NCBI RefSeq assembly: GCF_030418165.1
Contig: NZ_JAUHTQ010000019.1
Span: 1 to 61,290 of the forward strand
Length of the DNA: 61,290 nt
Direction: 5' to 3'
Source: Ureibacillus aquaedulcis
GTDB lineage: Bacteria > Bacillota > Bacilli > Bacillales_A > Planococcaceae
Numbering within the stretch: the first letter of the stretch is position 1; each line of letters starts with the position of its first letter. The notes beneath the pieces were generated by a model that was given only the letters and a program-made list of their open reading frames with translations, searched no databases and had not been told where the DNA came from. Below are positions 7,932 through 16,235 of the stretch, in pieces. Both the position numbers and the translations under genes were made by a program.

Positions 7932-8676
7932 AATTGTCAAGATATGATGATTCGATTTCTGCTTTTCGGCTTTCTCTTTCAGCCTGATTATGCTTAAATT
8001 GTTGATACAGCTTTACAAGTGCCCGCTTCTCGATGCGTGATACATAACTTCTTGAGATTTTAAGTTTTTTGGCTATTTCTTTTTGAGTCAAGGGATCGTT
8101 GTTGTTTAATCCATATCTGTACACGATGATTTCAAGTTCCCGGGCATCCAATGTATTTAAATAGTCGTACAGCTGCTCGAAGCTTTCTTTTTGTTCGATT
8201 TTATCGATGGCGGGCTGTTCTTCCAGCTGCAATAGATCCCGGATCTGCAGAGATTGTCCTTCCTTATCCACTCCAATGGGTTCAAATAGGGATACATCTT
8301 TTTGTACCTTTTTTTGTGCACGTAAATGCATAAGGATTTCATTTTCGATACAACGAGCAGCATAAGTAGCTAAACGGGTCTTCTTATCGGGTGTGTAGCT
8401 GCTGACTGCCTTCATCAACCCGATGGTACCGATGGATATATAATCGTCTAGTTGCTCATGCTGAGGGTGAAATTTCTTGACGACGTGTGCGACAAGCCTC
8501 ATATTTCTTTCGATTAAATCAAGACGTGCTTGTTCATCGCCAGCCATAAAGCGTTCGATTGCTTTTGCTTCTTCTTCTTTGGTAAAAGGTCGATGAAAAG
8601 CCTGCCCCTTTAAATAACCAAGTAATGACGGAATGTCTAGCCAAAGCTGCATTAGTGATGCAAAAATTCCGCTCAA
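7930..8676 (-). CDS. sigK: Sporulation sigma factor SigK (pro-sigma-K), uninterrupted
   Basis: This 248-residue late mother-cell sigma factor drives coat and mother-cell lysis genes. The N-terminal 20 or so hydrophobic residues match a pro-sequence that SpoIVFB would remove at the outer forespore membrane. Region 2 contains RLVAHVVKKF and TYAARCIENEI. Region 4 has the helix-turn-helix EIAKKLKISRSYVSRIEKRA, nearly identical to B. subtilis SigK. In B. subtilis the gene is split by the skin element; here the frame is continuous. The start is TTG at 8676 with AAAGGA eight bases upstream. A sigma-E-type promoter lies just upstream. The neighbourhood (mtnN, pssA) differs from B. subtilis. Confidence 0.94.
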   Translation of the reverse strand: MSGIFASLMQLWLDIPSLLGYLKGQAFHRPFTKEEEAKAIERFMAGDEQARLDLIERNMRLVAHVVKKFHPQHEQLDDYISIGTIGLMKAVSSYTPDKKTRLATYAARCIENEILMHLRAQKKVQKDVSLFEPIGVDKEGQSLQIRDLLQLEEQPAIDKIEQKESFEQLYDYLNTLDARELEIIVYRYGLNNNDPLTQKEIAKKLKISRSYVSRIEKRALVKLYQQFKHNQAERESRKAEIESSYLDN

Positions 8677-8704
8677 TCACGTCATCCTTTCTTCCTTTTT
8701 CGAC

Positions 8705-8733
8705 ATTATATGATAAACTTCCCGAGAAAATGA
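8705..8733 (-). promoter_or_regulatory. Sigma-E-type promoter of sigK
   Basis: On the reverse strand, TCATTTT (8727-8733), a 14-bp spacer and CATATAAT (8705-8712) match the sigma-E pattern KMATATT-N14-CATACANT closely. In Bacillus, sigK is transcribed by sigma-E with SpoIIID, so the match is functionally expected. The predicted leader is short (about 20-25 nt). Confidence 0.75.
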
Positions 8734-8803
8734 GAAGTAGGGGCGATTAAATTAAAAAATAGGATAAAAAAACGATGCAATCAGAATTGATGCACCGAAT
8801 AGT

Positions 8804-9343
8804 CTATACCTTTTTTAATGTGAATGTACAGATCATTAGAATGGAGAGGAGAGGGAAAAGGAATAAGTAAAATTGTGGGCCGACTACCGGGATTAGGAAA
8901 TAGGAAAATGTTAAAAAAGTTCCCGCCGCAGTAATGGGTAATCCTACAAAATAGGCAGTAGCTTCCGTAATATTGAATCGAGCCAAGCGGAATGCACCAC
9001 ATGCAATATAAAGTATCGTGAAGATTATTCCAATCATTCCGAAATCAGCTAAAATAATTTCGTACATTAATAGAGCCGGGGCAACACCGAATGATATAAT
9101 ATCTCCCATGGAGTCCAATTGTTTGCCAAGCTCTGACTCCTGATTGAATTTCCTTGCTACCTTGCCATCATATCGATCTAGAAAAGCAGCGATAAAGATG
9201 AATAAAACACTGTAACTATAAGCTTCGTTTAATGTTGCCATAATTGAGGCGCCACCGAAAGACAAATTGCAAAGTGTAATTAAATTAGCAGCGTGCGATT
9301 TTATTTTTTTAATCGTGGAATCCACCATATGGATTATAAACAT
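8804..9343 (-). CDS. pssA: CDP-diacylglycerol-serine O-phosphatidyltransferase
   Basis: This 179-residue integral membrane enzyme makes phosphatidylserine from CDP-diacylglycerol and serine. The CDP-alcohol phosphotransferase signature is complete: Asp56, Asp59, Gly60, Ala63, Arg64, Gly73, Asp77 and Asp81. Several hydrophobic segments follow. The ATG at 9343 has AAAGGAG nine bases upstream; an internal ATG five codons later is less well placed. It is divergent from psd, whose enzyme uses its product, so the two genes together give phosphatidylethanolamine. The intergenic region (9344-9460) is AT-rich and must hold both promoters. Confidence 0.93.
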   Translation of the reverse strand: MFIIHMVDSTIKKIKSHAANLITLCNLSFGGASIMATLNEAYSYSVLFIFIAAFLDRYDGKVARKFNQESELGKQLDSMGDIISFGVAPALLMYEIILADFGMIGIIFTILYIACGAFRLARFNITEATAYFVGLPITAAGTFLTFSYFLIPVVGPQFYLFLFPLLSILMICTFTLKKV

Positions 9344-9460
9344 GGGGAAACACTCCTTTGCGCTAAATATATTTATATATTATACTTCGAAACAGCGTAA
9401 ATTGTAAGTTAATAAAAAAACCTTAAAATTACATAAATTCTGAAATCGCTGGGGGTTACT

Positions 9461-10243
9461 ATGAAAGAAATAATTTATCAATCTCTTATTGAACTTACAA
9501 ATGGAAAATACAGCTCTTTACTACTGAAAAAGTTTGTAACGTCACCAGTCAGCAAAAAACTGATCGGTCAATATAGTAAAGTATACGAAATAGATACTAC
9601 CGAGGTTTCAAGTGATTTAGATAGTTTTACATGTTTGCAAGAATTCTTCACGAGACAATTGAAAAAAGAAGCGAGACCCGTAAACCAAGCCGATAATATG
9701 TTCGTTAGCCCCGTTGATGCAAAGGTTGAATCCTTTGGACGAATCGATGAACATGCCATCTTTTCAGTAAAAGGAAAGCCATATACACTCATGGATCTGT
9801 TGGGGAATGAACATGTTATAGAGAAGTACAAGAATGGGAAATACATTGTTTTCTATTTGAGTCCAGCTAATTACCATCGTATTCATAGTCCGGTTGATGG
9901 GACGGTAGTTCGTCAATATTTTCTTGGAAATAAATCCTATCCGGTAAATCAATTAGGTTTAACTTACGGCAAAGAACCGATTAGCAAAAATTATCGAATG
10001 GTCAGTGAAGTAACATTCCAGGATTCCAAACATGTTACGCTTGTAAAAGTAGGGGCGATGTTTGTTAATTCCATTACTTTAACAAATAGATCGACTACTT
10101 GGAAAAAAGGTGAAGAAATCGGTTTTTTCGGATTTGGTTCTACAGTTGTAATGCTCTTCGAAGAAGACGTCATCACATTTACCGAAAACATTAAAAAAGG
10201 GCATAATGTGAAAATGGGAGAACCTATCGCAATTATGTTATAA
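9461..10243 (+). CDS. psd: Phosphatidylserine decarboxylase proenzyme
   Basis: This 260-residue proenzyme cleaves itself before a Ser to form a pyruvoyl group and then decarboxylates phosphatidylserine to phosphatidylethanolamine at the membrane. The conserved YHRIHSPVDG lies at residues 138-147. The self-cleavage motif FGST has Gly226-Ser227, so Ser227 would become the pyruvoyl residue. The short C-terminal alpha chain ends in KKGHNVKMGEPIA. GGGGGT precedes the ATG. Length matches the short Bacillus type. It pairs functionally with divergent pssA. Confidence 0.95.
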   Translation: MKEIIYQSLIELTNGKYSSLLLKKFVTSPVSKKLIGQYSKVYEIDTTEVSSDLDSFTCLQEFFTRQLKKEARPVNQADNMFVSPVDAKVESFGRIDEHAIFSVKGKPYTLMDLLGNEHVIEKYKNGKYIVFYLSPANYHRIHSPVDGTVVRQYFLGNKSYPVNQLGLTYGKEPISKNYRMVSEVTFQDSKHVTLVKVGAMFVNSITLTNRSTTWKKGEEIGFFGFGSTVVMLFEEDVITFTENIKKGHNVKMGEPIAIML

Positions 10244-10329
10244 TTGGCTAATGAGAATTTTAACTAACAGAGGAATCGTCCTCCAAAAGAATAAAAGTTA
10301 TCATATAAAATTTTGAAGGAGTCAAGGCT

Positions 10330-10848
10330 TTGTATAATTTTTTATTGCCGAGAGAATTTGTAACAACAGTATTTGAAATTACACCAGAAAAACTAGCTTC
10401 CTTAGGTATTAAAGGAATTATTACAGATCTGGATAATACCTTGATTGAATGGGACAGGCCGAATGCAACGGAAGAAATCGCAACTTGGATGAAACTAATG
10501 CAAGATGCAGGCATTCGAATTATTATTGCTTCAAACAATAATCAAGCACGTGTAAAACGATTTGCCGAACCACTTGGAATACCGTTTATTTACCGTGCCA
10601 AAAAACCGCTGGGAGCAGCCTATTATGCTGCCATGAAGGAAATACGCCTAAAAAGCAATGAAGTCGCGATGGTTGGCGACCAATTATTAACGGATATTAT
10701 GGGTGCTAACCGCTTAAAATTATATACATTTTTAGTCCGACCTGTTGCCGAGTCGGATGGTTTTGTTACGCTTTTCAATCGATTTGTGGAACGGCGTGTA
10801 TTTAATGCATTAAAACGAAAAGGAATTAAAACTTGGGAGGAACAGTAA
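10330..10848 (+). CDS. yqeG: HAD-superfamily subclass IIIA phosphatase YqeG
   Basis: This 172-residue HAD hydrolase has the nucleophile motif DLDNTL with Asp33 and Asp35, then IIIASNNNQARV and the acidic motif MVGDQLLTDIMGAN. The substrate is not established; homologues include phosphatidylglycerophosphatase-like GEP4 proteins, so a phosphatidylglycerophosphate phosphatase role is possible. The start is TTG at 10330 with GAAGGAG nine bases upstream. Its stop overlaps the yqeH start by one base. It is the first gene of the yqeG-yqeM cluster conserved across Bacillales. Confidence 0.92.
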   Translation: MYNFLLPREFVTTVFEITPEKLASLGIKGIITDLDNTLIEWDRPNATEEIATWMKLMQDAGIRIIIASNNNQARVKRFAEPLGIPFIYRAKKPLGAAYYAAMKEIRLKSNEVAMVGDQLLTDIMGANRLKLYTFLVRPVAESDGFVTLFNRFVERRVFNALKRKGIKTWEEQ

Positions 10849-11951
10849 TGAGTGAAAATCATAGCTGTATTGGCTGTGGAGCAGATATACAAACAGAAAA
10901 TCCAAAGGAACTAGGCTATGCCCCTCCATCCTCATTAGAAAAAGAGATGGTCATCTGTCAAAGATGTTTTCGCCTGAAAAATTACAATGAAATACAACCT
11001 GTTAGTTTAACGGATGATGATTTTCTGCGTATTTTGAATGGTCTGGGCGAACAGCAGGGGTTAATCGTAAAAATTGTAGATATTTTCGATTTCAATGGAA
11101 GTTGGCTGCCTGGCCTGCATCGCTTCGTCGGGAAAAATCCGGTTCTATTGGTTGCCAATAAAGCTGATTTGCTGCCCAAATCAGTAAAACCAAAAAAAGT
11201 GATTAACTGGATCAAGCGTGAAGCCAAAAGCCTGGGTCTCCAGCCGATTGACGTAATCCTTGTTAGTGCACATAAAGGAATCGGTATGAGCGAGGTAATC
11301 GACGCCATTGAAATGCATCGAGATGGCAAGGATGTCTTCGTGGTTGGTAGTACGAATGTAGGGAAATCCACTTTCATCAACCGGATTATTAAACAGGCCA
11401 CTGGAGAAGGAAATATCATTACGACATCCCATTTCCCTGGAACTACGCTGGATATGATTGAAATTCCGCTGGACGATGGTGCGGCAATCTATGACACACC
11501 TGGTATTATTAATCATCACCAGATGGCACATCATATTGATTCAAGTGAACTAAAATATATTACACCCAAAAAAGAAATAAAGCCGAAAGTTTATCAGCAA
11601 AATGAAGGACAAACTTTATTTATTGGTGCATTGGCCCGTTTCGATTTTGTAAAGGGTGAACGTTCTGCCTTTACAATCTATGCTGCAAATGACTTGCCAA
11701 TTCATCGTACAAAGCTTGAAAAAGCGGATTCATTGTATGAAGAGCATAAAGGAGAACTCCTTGCACCGCCATCTAAAGAGCATATACATTTGCTTCCTGA
11801 ACTTGTACGTCATGAATTTGCCATTAAAGAGGGAAAAACGGACGTAGTCATTTCAGGTCTGGGCTGGATTACTGTGCAGCATCCCAATGTAGTAGTGGCT
11901 GCACACGCTCCTAAAGGGGTAGAGGTGTTTATTCGTCCATCTTTAATATAA
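10848..11951 (+). CDS. yqeH: Circularly permuted GTPase YqeH, 30S assembly factor
   Basis: This 367-residue GTPase is needed for small ribosomal subunit biogenesis. An N-terminal zinc finger (CIGC near residues 7-10, CQRC about 30 residues later) precedes G motifs in permuted order: NKADL (G4), then GSTNVGKSTF (G1) and DTPG (G3). The C-terminal domain is RNA- or ribosome-binding in the family. The ATG at 10848 has GGGAGGA about 7 bases upstream and overlaps the yqeG stop, so coupled translation is likely. Motifs and position agree with B. subtilis YqeH. Confidence 0.95.
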   Translation: MSENHSCIGCGADIQTENPKELGYAPPSSLEKEMVICQRCFRLKNYNEIQPVSLTDDDFLRILNGLGEQQGLIVKIVDIFDFNGSWLPGLHRFVGKNPVLLVANKADLLPKSVKPKKVINWIKREAKSLGLQPIDVILVSAHKGIGMSEVIDAIEMHRDGKDVFVVGSTNVGKSTFINRIIKQATGEGNIITTSHFPGTTLDMIEIPLDDGAAIYDTPGIINHHQMAHHIDSSELKYITPKKEIKPKVYQQNEGQTLFIGALARFDFVKGERSAFTIYAANDLPIHRTKLEKADSLYEEHKGELLAPPSKEHIHLLPELVRHEFAIKEGKTDVVISGLGWITVQHPNVVVAAHAPKGVEVFIRPSLI

Positions 11952-12000
11952 TGTTAAGGTTCATGTACAGAGTTTAGATTAGGAAGAAGAGGTTTTGGAA

Positions 12001-12831
12001 ATGAAAAAATGGTTTGCTGTGATTGGGGATCCGATTGCCCATTCAAAATCCCCGAATATGCATAATACTTGGTTTGATGAAATGAACATTGATGCAGCAT
12101 ATATTCCAATTCATGTGAAAAGTGAAGACTTGGAAAATGCAGTGGCTTCATTAAAAATGCTGGGGGCAAGTGGATGGAACGTCACGATACCACATAAACA
12201 AACCATCATTCCATATTTGGATGAGCTCGATCCTCTTGCAAAGAAAATGGGGGCGGTCAATACCGTCCTTTGCCTTCCGGATGGAAGTCTGAAAGGATAT
12301 AACACAGATGGAGCAGGGTTTGTGCACTCTCTTGAAGAAGTGATAGGGAATGACAAGAAAACGCTGGAAGTGCTGTTAATAGGCGCTGGAGGTGCTGCCC
12401 GAGGGATTGCCTTTGCATTGCAGCAGTATGGTTATCACAATTTAACGGTAACCAACCGCACAGTTGAAAAGGCAAAGGAGATTGTTTCTGAATTGGGTGA
12501 AGGCAGAGCGCTTTCCATTACAGAAACGGAACACTCGCTGGACAAATTTGGAATTGTCATCCAGTGCACATCTGCAGGTCTTGGAAATAGTGAATTTAGA
12601 TTGCCTTTATCTCTTGAAAAGTTACAAGAAGGAGCAATTGCTGCCGATATTGTGTATAATCCATTAATGACACCATTTTTATTGGAGGCACAAATGAAAA
12701 ATGCCAAAATCGTAAATGGTCTGGGCATGTTCGTCCACCAAGGAGCAATAGCTTTCCGTTATTGGTTAGAACAGTACCCAAACACAAATAATATGATAAA
12801 AAGATTAACTGATGAATTAAATCGCAGTTGA
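12001..12831 (+). CDS. aroE: Shikimate dehydrogenase
   Basis: This 276-residue NADPH-dependent enzyme reduces 3-dehydroshikimate to shikimate in aromatic amino acid and folate precursor synthesis. Substrate-site SKSP is at residues 15-18. NVTIPHK carries the catalytic Lys66, and NTDGAG supplies the catalytic Asp. The nucleotide-binding loop GAGGAARG follows. The ATG at 12001 has AAGAGGT eight bases upstream; a TTG two codons earlier is too close to that site. The position between yqeH and yhbY is conserved. Confidence 0.95.
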   Translation: MKKWFAVIGDPIAHSKSPNMHNTWFDEMNIDAAYIPIHVKSEDLENAVASLKMLGASGWNVTIPHKQTIIPYLDELDPLAKKMGAVNTVLCLPDGSLKGYNTDGAGFVHSLEEVIGNDKKTLEVLLIGAGGAARGIAFALQQYGYHNLTVTNRTVEKAKEIVSELGEGRALSITETEHSLDKFGIVIQCTSAGLGNSEFRLPLSLEKLQEGAIAADIVYNPLMTPFLLEAQMKNAKIVNGLGMFVHQGAIAFRYWLEQYPNTNNMIKRLTDELNRS

Positions 12832-12852
12832 TTTAGGAGGAAACAACGTTTT

Positions 12853-13158
12853 ATGCTTACAGGCAAACAAAAAAGATTCTTACGTGCAGAAGCACATCAT
12901 TTAACACCTATTTTCCAGGTGGGCAAGGGTGGCGTAAATGACCAGATGATCAGTCAATTACGTGATGTATTGGAAGCGCGCGAATTAATAAAAGTACGTA
13001 TTCTGGACAATTGTGAAGAAGATAAGAATGATGTTGCCAATGCACTTGCAAAAGGAACAGGTGCCGAACTTGTGCAACTAATCGGGTTGACAGTTGTTTT
13101 ATATAAAGAATCAAGAAATAACAAAAAAATTGTGTTACCAAAAGCAGAAAAGAAATAA
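12853..13158 (+). CDS. yhbY: YhbY/CRS1-domain RNA-binding protein (YqeI)
   Basis: This 101-residue single-domain protein has the CRS1/YhbY (CRM) fold, a KH-like RNA-binding module that in E. coli associates with pre-50S particles. The sequence contains FQVGKGGVNDQM, the GxxG-type loop of the family, followed by ELIKVRIL and a basic C-terminus. GGAGGAAA precedes the ATG. It lies between aroE and nadD as in B. subtilis. A role in ribosome assembly is inferred from the family and from neighbours such as yqeH and rsfS. Confidence 0.92.
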   Translation: MLTGKQKRFLRAEAHHLTPIFQVGKGGVNDQMISQLRDVLEARELIKVRILDNCEEDKNDVANALAKGTGAELVQLIGLTVVLYKESRNNKKIVLPKAEKK

Positions 13159-13170
13159 GGTGTGTTGGCA

Positions 13171-13743
13171 ATGAAAAGAGTTGGCATTTTAGGTGGTACA
13201 TTTAATCCGCCCCATATCGGACATCTAATAATGGCAAATGAAGTGTTTCATGCGCTTTCTCTTGATGAAGTTCGTTTTATGCCAAATGCAATTGCACCAC
13301 ATAAAAGATTAGTCGATGATGCATCCACGGAAAATCGTCTCCGAATGGTGGAAATTGCAACGGGACCCTATGATCAGTTCAAGATTGAATCAATCGAATT
13401 AGCGCTTGGTGGAGTATCTTATACGTACCACACTATGTTAGAGCTAAAAAAGAGGGAACCGGATGTACAATTTTATTTTATCATCGGGGGCGATATGATT
13501 GATTCTCTTCATAATTGGTACAAGATTGAAGAATTAATCAAATTAGTTCAGTTCGTTGGATTAAAAAGGCCTGGATCACAATCGTCTACTACATATGATG
13601 TGAAAATGGTGGAGGCCCCTGAAGTTGATTTATCTTCCACTTTCATTAGGGAACGATTTAAGACAGGTAAAACTCTGGAGTTCTTATTGCCCACCGGTGT
13701 CGAAAGCTATATTCGAAAGGAAGGTCTATATGGAACGCGATAA
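13171..13743 (+). CDS. nadD: Nicotinate-nucleotide adenylyltransferase
   Basis: This 190-residue enzyme adenylates nicotinate mononucleotide to form deamido-NAD in NAD synthesis. The nucleotidyltransferase core shows GGTFNPPHIGH at residues 8-18 (with the His-Ile-Gly-His pair) and SSTFIRERF near the C-terminus. The ATG at 13171 has AAGGTGTG seven bases upstream; a TTG three codons earlier overlaps that site. The last 14 bases overlap yqeK, consistent with coupled translation. Confidence 0.95.
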   Translation: MKRVGILGGTFNPPHIGHLIMANEVFHALSLDEVRFMPNAIAPHKRLVDDASTENRLRMVEIATGPYDQFKIESIELALGGVSYTYHTMLELKKREPDVQFYFIIGGDMIDSLHNWYKIEELIKLVQFVGLKRPGSQSSTTYDVKMVEAPEVDLSSTFIRERFKTGKTLEFLLPTGVESYIRKEGLYGTR

Positions 13744-14293
13744 GTATTTATCGGCTATAAAACCACGTATGCCTGAAAAAAGATATATTCATACTATTGG
13801 TGTAATGGAAACTGCACTATCCTTAGCAAGGAAGTATGACGAGGACCTTTCTGCTGCTGAAACAGCCGCCATCCTGCATGATATCGCAAAGTACGCAGAT
13901 GAGGAATGGATGCGGACTATTGTGAAAGAAAACAATCTTGACGGGCGGCTTGTGAACTGGGGCTCCGAAATATTGCACGGTCCCGTAGGAGCATGGATTG
14001 CAGAAACTGAATTTAATATTACAAATGAAGATATTTTAAATGCAATACGTTTTCATACGACGGGTAGGGCAGGTATGTCGAGATTGGAGAAAATTATTTA
14101 TATAGCGGATATGATCGAGCCGAACCGAAAATTTGACGGAGTGGAAAAGCTTCGGAAAGTCGCGGAGGAAGACCTGGATCTTGCTATGAAAGCATGTATT
14201 ATTCATTCAATCAGATTTTTAGCCAAATCAGAACAACCAATCTACCCAGTTTCGATTGAATGCTTCAATGATGTTATTTCAAGAAACGCCTAA
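13730..14293 (+). CDS. yqeK: HD-domain Ap4A hydrolase YqeK
   Basis: This 187-residue HD-domain metallophosphohydrolase splits diadenosine tetraphosphate symmetrically to ADP; the activity is established for the YqeK family. The HD motif is in AAILHDIAKYAD, with upstream His in YIHTIGVMETAL and downstream His in RFHTTGRAGMS. The ATG at 13730 has AAAGGAAGG upstream inside nadD. Longer in-frame extensions into nadD are rejected for lack of a site. The pairing with nadD is conserved, and the two occur as fusions in some bacteria. Confidence 0.93.
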   Translation: MERDKYLSAIKPRMPEKRYIHTIGVMETALSLARKYDEDLSAAETAAILHDIAKYADEEWMRTIVKENNLDGRLVNWGSEILHGPVGAWIAETEFNITNEDILNAIRFHTTGRAGMSRLEKIIYIADMIEPNRKFDGVEKLRKVAEEDLDLAMKACIIHSIRFLAKSEQPIYPVSIECFNDVISRNA

Positions 14294-14320
14294 GCGTTAA
14301 ATAGAGAGGAAAAGTGAAGA

Positions 14321-14674
14321 ATGACGCAAAAGCAAACATTATTAGAAATTATTTATAAAGCTTTGGATGATAAAAGAGCGGAAGATATCGTAGTATTGAA
14401 TATGGAAAATATCTCTTTACTAGCAGATTATTTCCTGATTTGCAACGGTAACTCCGATCGACAAGCACAAGCAATTGCACGGGAAGTTCAGGAAAAGGCA
14501 CAAGAAAATGGCTTTGAGGTAAAACGAATTGAAGGGTTTGACTCTGCGCGTTGGATTTTAGTGGACCTTGGAGATATTGTCGTACACATTTTCCATAAAG
14601 ATGAACGTGCATTTTATAATTTGGAACGACTTTGGGGAGATGCCCCTCAACTTGATATTCCAACAGCAGAATGA
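14321..14674 (+). CDS. rsfS: Ribosome silencing factor RsfS (YqeL)
   Basis: This 117-residue RsfS/Iojap protein binds ribosomal protein uL14 and blocks subunit joining under nutrient limitation. The sequence shows the family core: VLNMENISLLADYFLIC, then the Ser/Asn-rich NGNSDRQAQAIA and WILVDLGDIVVHIF. AGAGAGGAAA precedes the ATG. Its stop overlaps the yqeM start (ATGA), so the two are probably translated in a coupled way. Confidence 0.95.
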   Translation: MTQKQTLLEIIYKALDDKRAEDIVVLNMENISLLADYFLICNGNSDRQAQAIAREVQEKAQENGFEVKRIEGFDSARWILVDLGDIVVHIFHKDERAFYNLERLWGDAPQLDIPTAE

Positions 14675-15414
14675 TGAATTCATACGAGAGATTTGCAATT
14701 GTGTACGATGAGTTAATGCAGGATATTCCGTATGATCAATATGTAGAATGGGTAAAAAAACATGCCCCAAATAAACAATATCCCCATTTATTGGATGTTG
14801 GTTGCGGGACAGGAACCCTTTCGCTTCTTTTTCATCAAGAAGGCTATCAAGTAAGCGGTATTGATTTATCGGAAGACATGTTAGCTGTTGCCTATGAGCG
14901 TCTGCAAGCTAAGGGTATTACAATTCCTTTGTTTACAATGTCCATGGATGAATTGGAAGGTTTTACCGAATTGGACGTAGTAACCATTCCAATTGATTCC
15001 ATAAATTACTTGACGAAAACAGAAGCAGTAATTGAAACATTGAAAAGAATTTATGATTCCCTTCGTGAAGGTGGCCAATTATTTTTTGATGTTCATTCAC
15101 TATTTAAAATGGATCATATTTTTATGGAAAGTCCGTTTACCTATGACGATGGAGAAGTTACTTACATCTGGTATACAGAGCCGGGCGAAGATGAACATTC
15201 CATTTATCACCAAATGACCTTCTTCGTAAAAGAAAAAGCGAGTGGCCTTTTTGAAAGATTTGAAGAGGAACACTTCCAAAGAACTTTTCCTGTCGAGATG
15301 TATGTAAAATTGTTAAAGGGGATTGGTTTTGTGGATGTGGAAGTAACGGCAGATTGGACTGACGAAACTCCAACCGAAGAAAGCGAACGAATTTTTATTC
15401 GTGCAATCAAATAA
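14671..15414 (+). CDS. yqeM: Class I SAM-dependent methyltransferase YqeM
   Basis: This 247-residue methyltransferase has the SAM-binding loop LLDVGCGTGTL near residues 34-44 and the acidic SGIDLSEDML block. The substrate is not known. It belongs to the conserved rsfS-yqeM-comEA neighbourhood. The start may be ATG 14671 or the adjacent ATG 14674; both overlap the rsfS stop. In B. subtilis comER lies between this region and comEA; here no comER is present. Confidence 0.9.
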   Translation: MMNSYERFAIVYDELMQDIPYDQYVEWVKKHAPNKQYPHLLDVGCGTGTLSLLFHQEGYQVSGIDLSEDMLAVAYERLQAKGITIPLFTMSMDELEGFTELDVVTIPIDSINYLTKTEAVIETLKRIYDSLREGGQLFFDVHSLFKMDHIFMESPFTYDDGEVTYIWYTEPGEDEHSIYHQMTFFVKEKASGLFERFEEEHFQRTFPVEMYVKLLKGIGFVDVEVTADWTDETPTEESERIFIRAIK

Positions 15415-15448
15415 TACAATTTAGACACTTTTCAAAAGAAGGTAAATT

Positions 15449-16159
15449 ATGTATATTATATATATACTCCATATGATTTACCTCTTTAGAGAGGTGTTTT
15501 TTATTATTTCGCAAGTATTGAAAAAGTATGGACGAATCATGCTATTCCCCGGCATAATTTGTATCATTCTCCTTTATATTTTCCTCCAGCAAGAACCTTC
15601 AGATGAAGAGGCCTATACAATTACAACAATTCCACAAGAACAAAGCGAAGAAGTAAAGAGTGATGCTCCAACAGAGCAAGCAGAGCCAAAAGAGGAACCG
15701 ATTATTGAAAAAATTATGGTCGATGTAAAAGGGGCAGTAAAATCGCCAGGTGTATATGAAGTAACAACTGCGGATCGCGTTATCGATGCAATTGAAAGGG
15801 CTGGCGGCTATACAGCAGAAGCGCAATCTATGGCTGTCAATCATGCACAAAAGCTGCAGGACGAGATGGTGATCTATATACCCGTAACTGGTGAGGAAAT
15901 AGGGCAGAATCTTATAAATGGACAAGTTACAAGTTCTCCCGCCACATCAACCGAATCCCTAGATGACAAAGTGGATCTAAATAGCGCCGATGAGGCAGCA
16001 TTAACAACACTGCCTGGTATTGGACCATCAAAAGCTCAGGCAATAATCGCCTATCGTGAGGAAAGTGGCCCATACCAAACGATCGACGACTTAAAAAATG
16101 TATCGGGCATCGGCGATAAAACCTTTGATAAATTAAAAGAAATGATCATGGTAAAGTAG
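15449..16159 (+). CDS. comEA: Competence DNA receptor ComEA
   Basis: ComEA binds double-stranded DNA at the outer face of the membrane and passes it to ComEC. The C-terminal helix-hairpin-helix pair is clear (DLNSADEAALTTLPGIG, then LKNVSGIGDKTFDKLKE), preceded by an SLBB-like domain (VDVKGAVKSPGVYEV) and an acidic linker. The start is uncertain. ATG 15449 has AGAAGG six bases upstream but adds a second hydrophobic stretch. Family length would fit a start near 15518 (TTG) or 15540 (ATG), just before the membrane segment LFPGIICIILLYIFL, yet those lack a good ribosome binding site. A small hairpin with a T run lies inside the extended N-terminus. Confidence 0.85.
   Translation: MYIIYILHMIYLFREVFFIISQVLKKYGRIMLFPGIICIILLYIFLQQEPSDEEAYTITTIPQEQSEEVKSDAPTEQAEPKEEPIIEKIMVDVKGAVKSPGVYEVTTADRVIDAIERAGGYTAEAQSMAVNHAQKLQDEMVIYIPVTGEEIGQNLINGQVTSSPATSTESLDDKVDLNSADEAALTTLPGIGPSKAQAIIAYREESGPYQTIDDLKNVSGIGDKTFDKLKEMIMVK
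15480..15502 (+). terminator. Possible weak terminator within the 5' end of comEA
   Basis: ACCTCT (15480-15485) and AGAGGT (15490-15495) form a 6-bp stem followed by GTTTTTTATTATT. It could end the yqeM transcript if comEA really starts downstream, or simply be coding sequence. Confidence 0.35.
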
Positions 16160-16235
16160 AAAATACGAACAGACCCACATTGCATAAACGAGTGTTTCCA
16201 TCTAAACTAATAGTAGATAGTTTGGAGGTAATCAT

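Noticed and set aside
7930..8676. skin-like element or split sigK
   Set aside because: The sigK frame is uninterrupted and no recombinase gene or duplicated junction is in the window.
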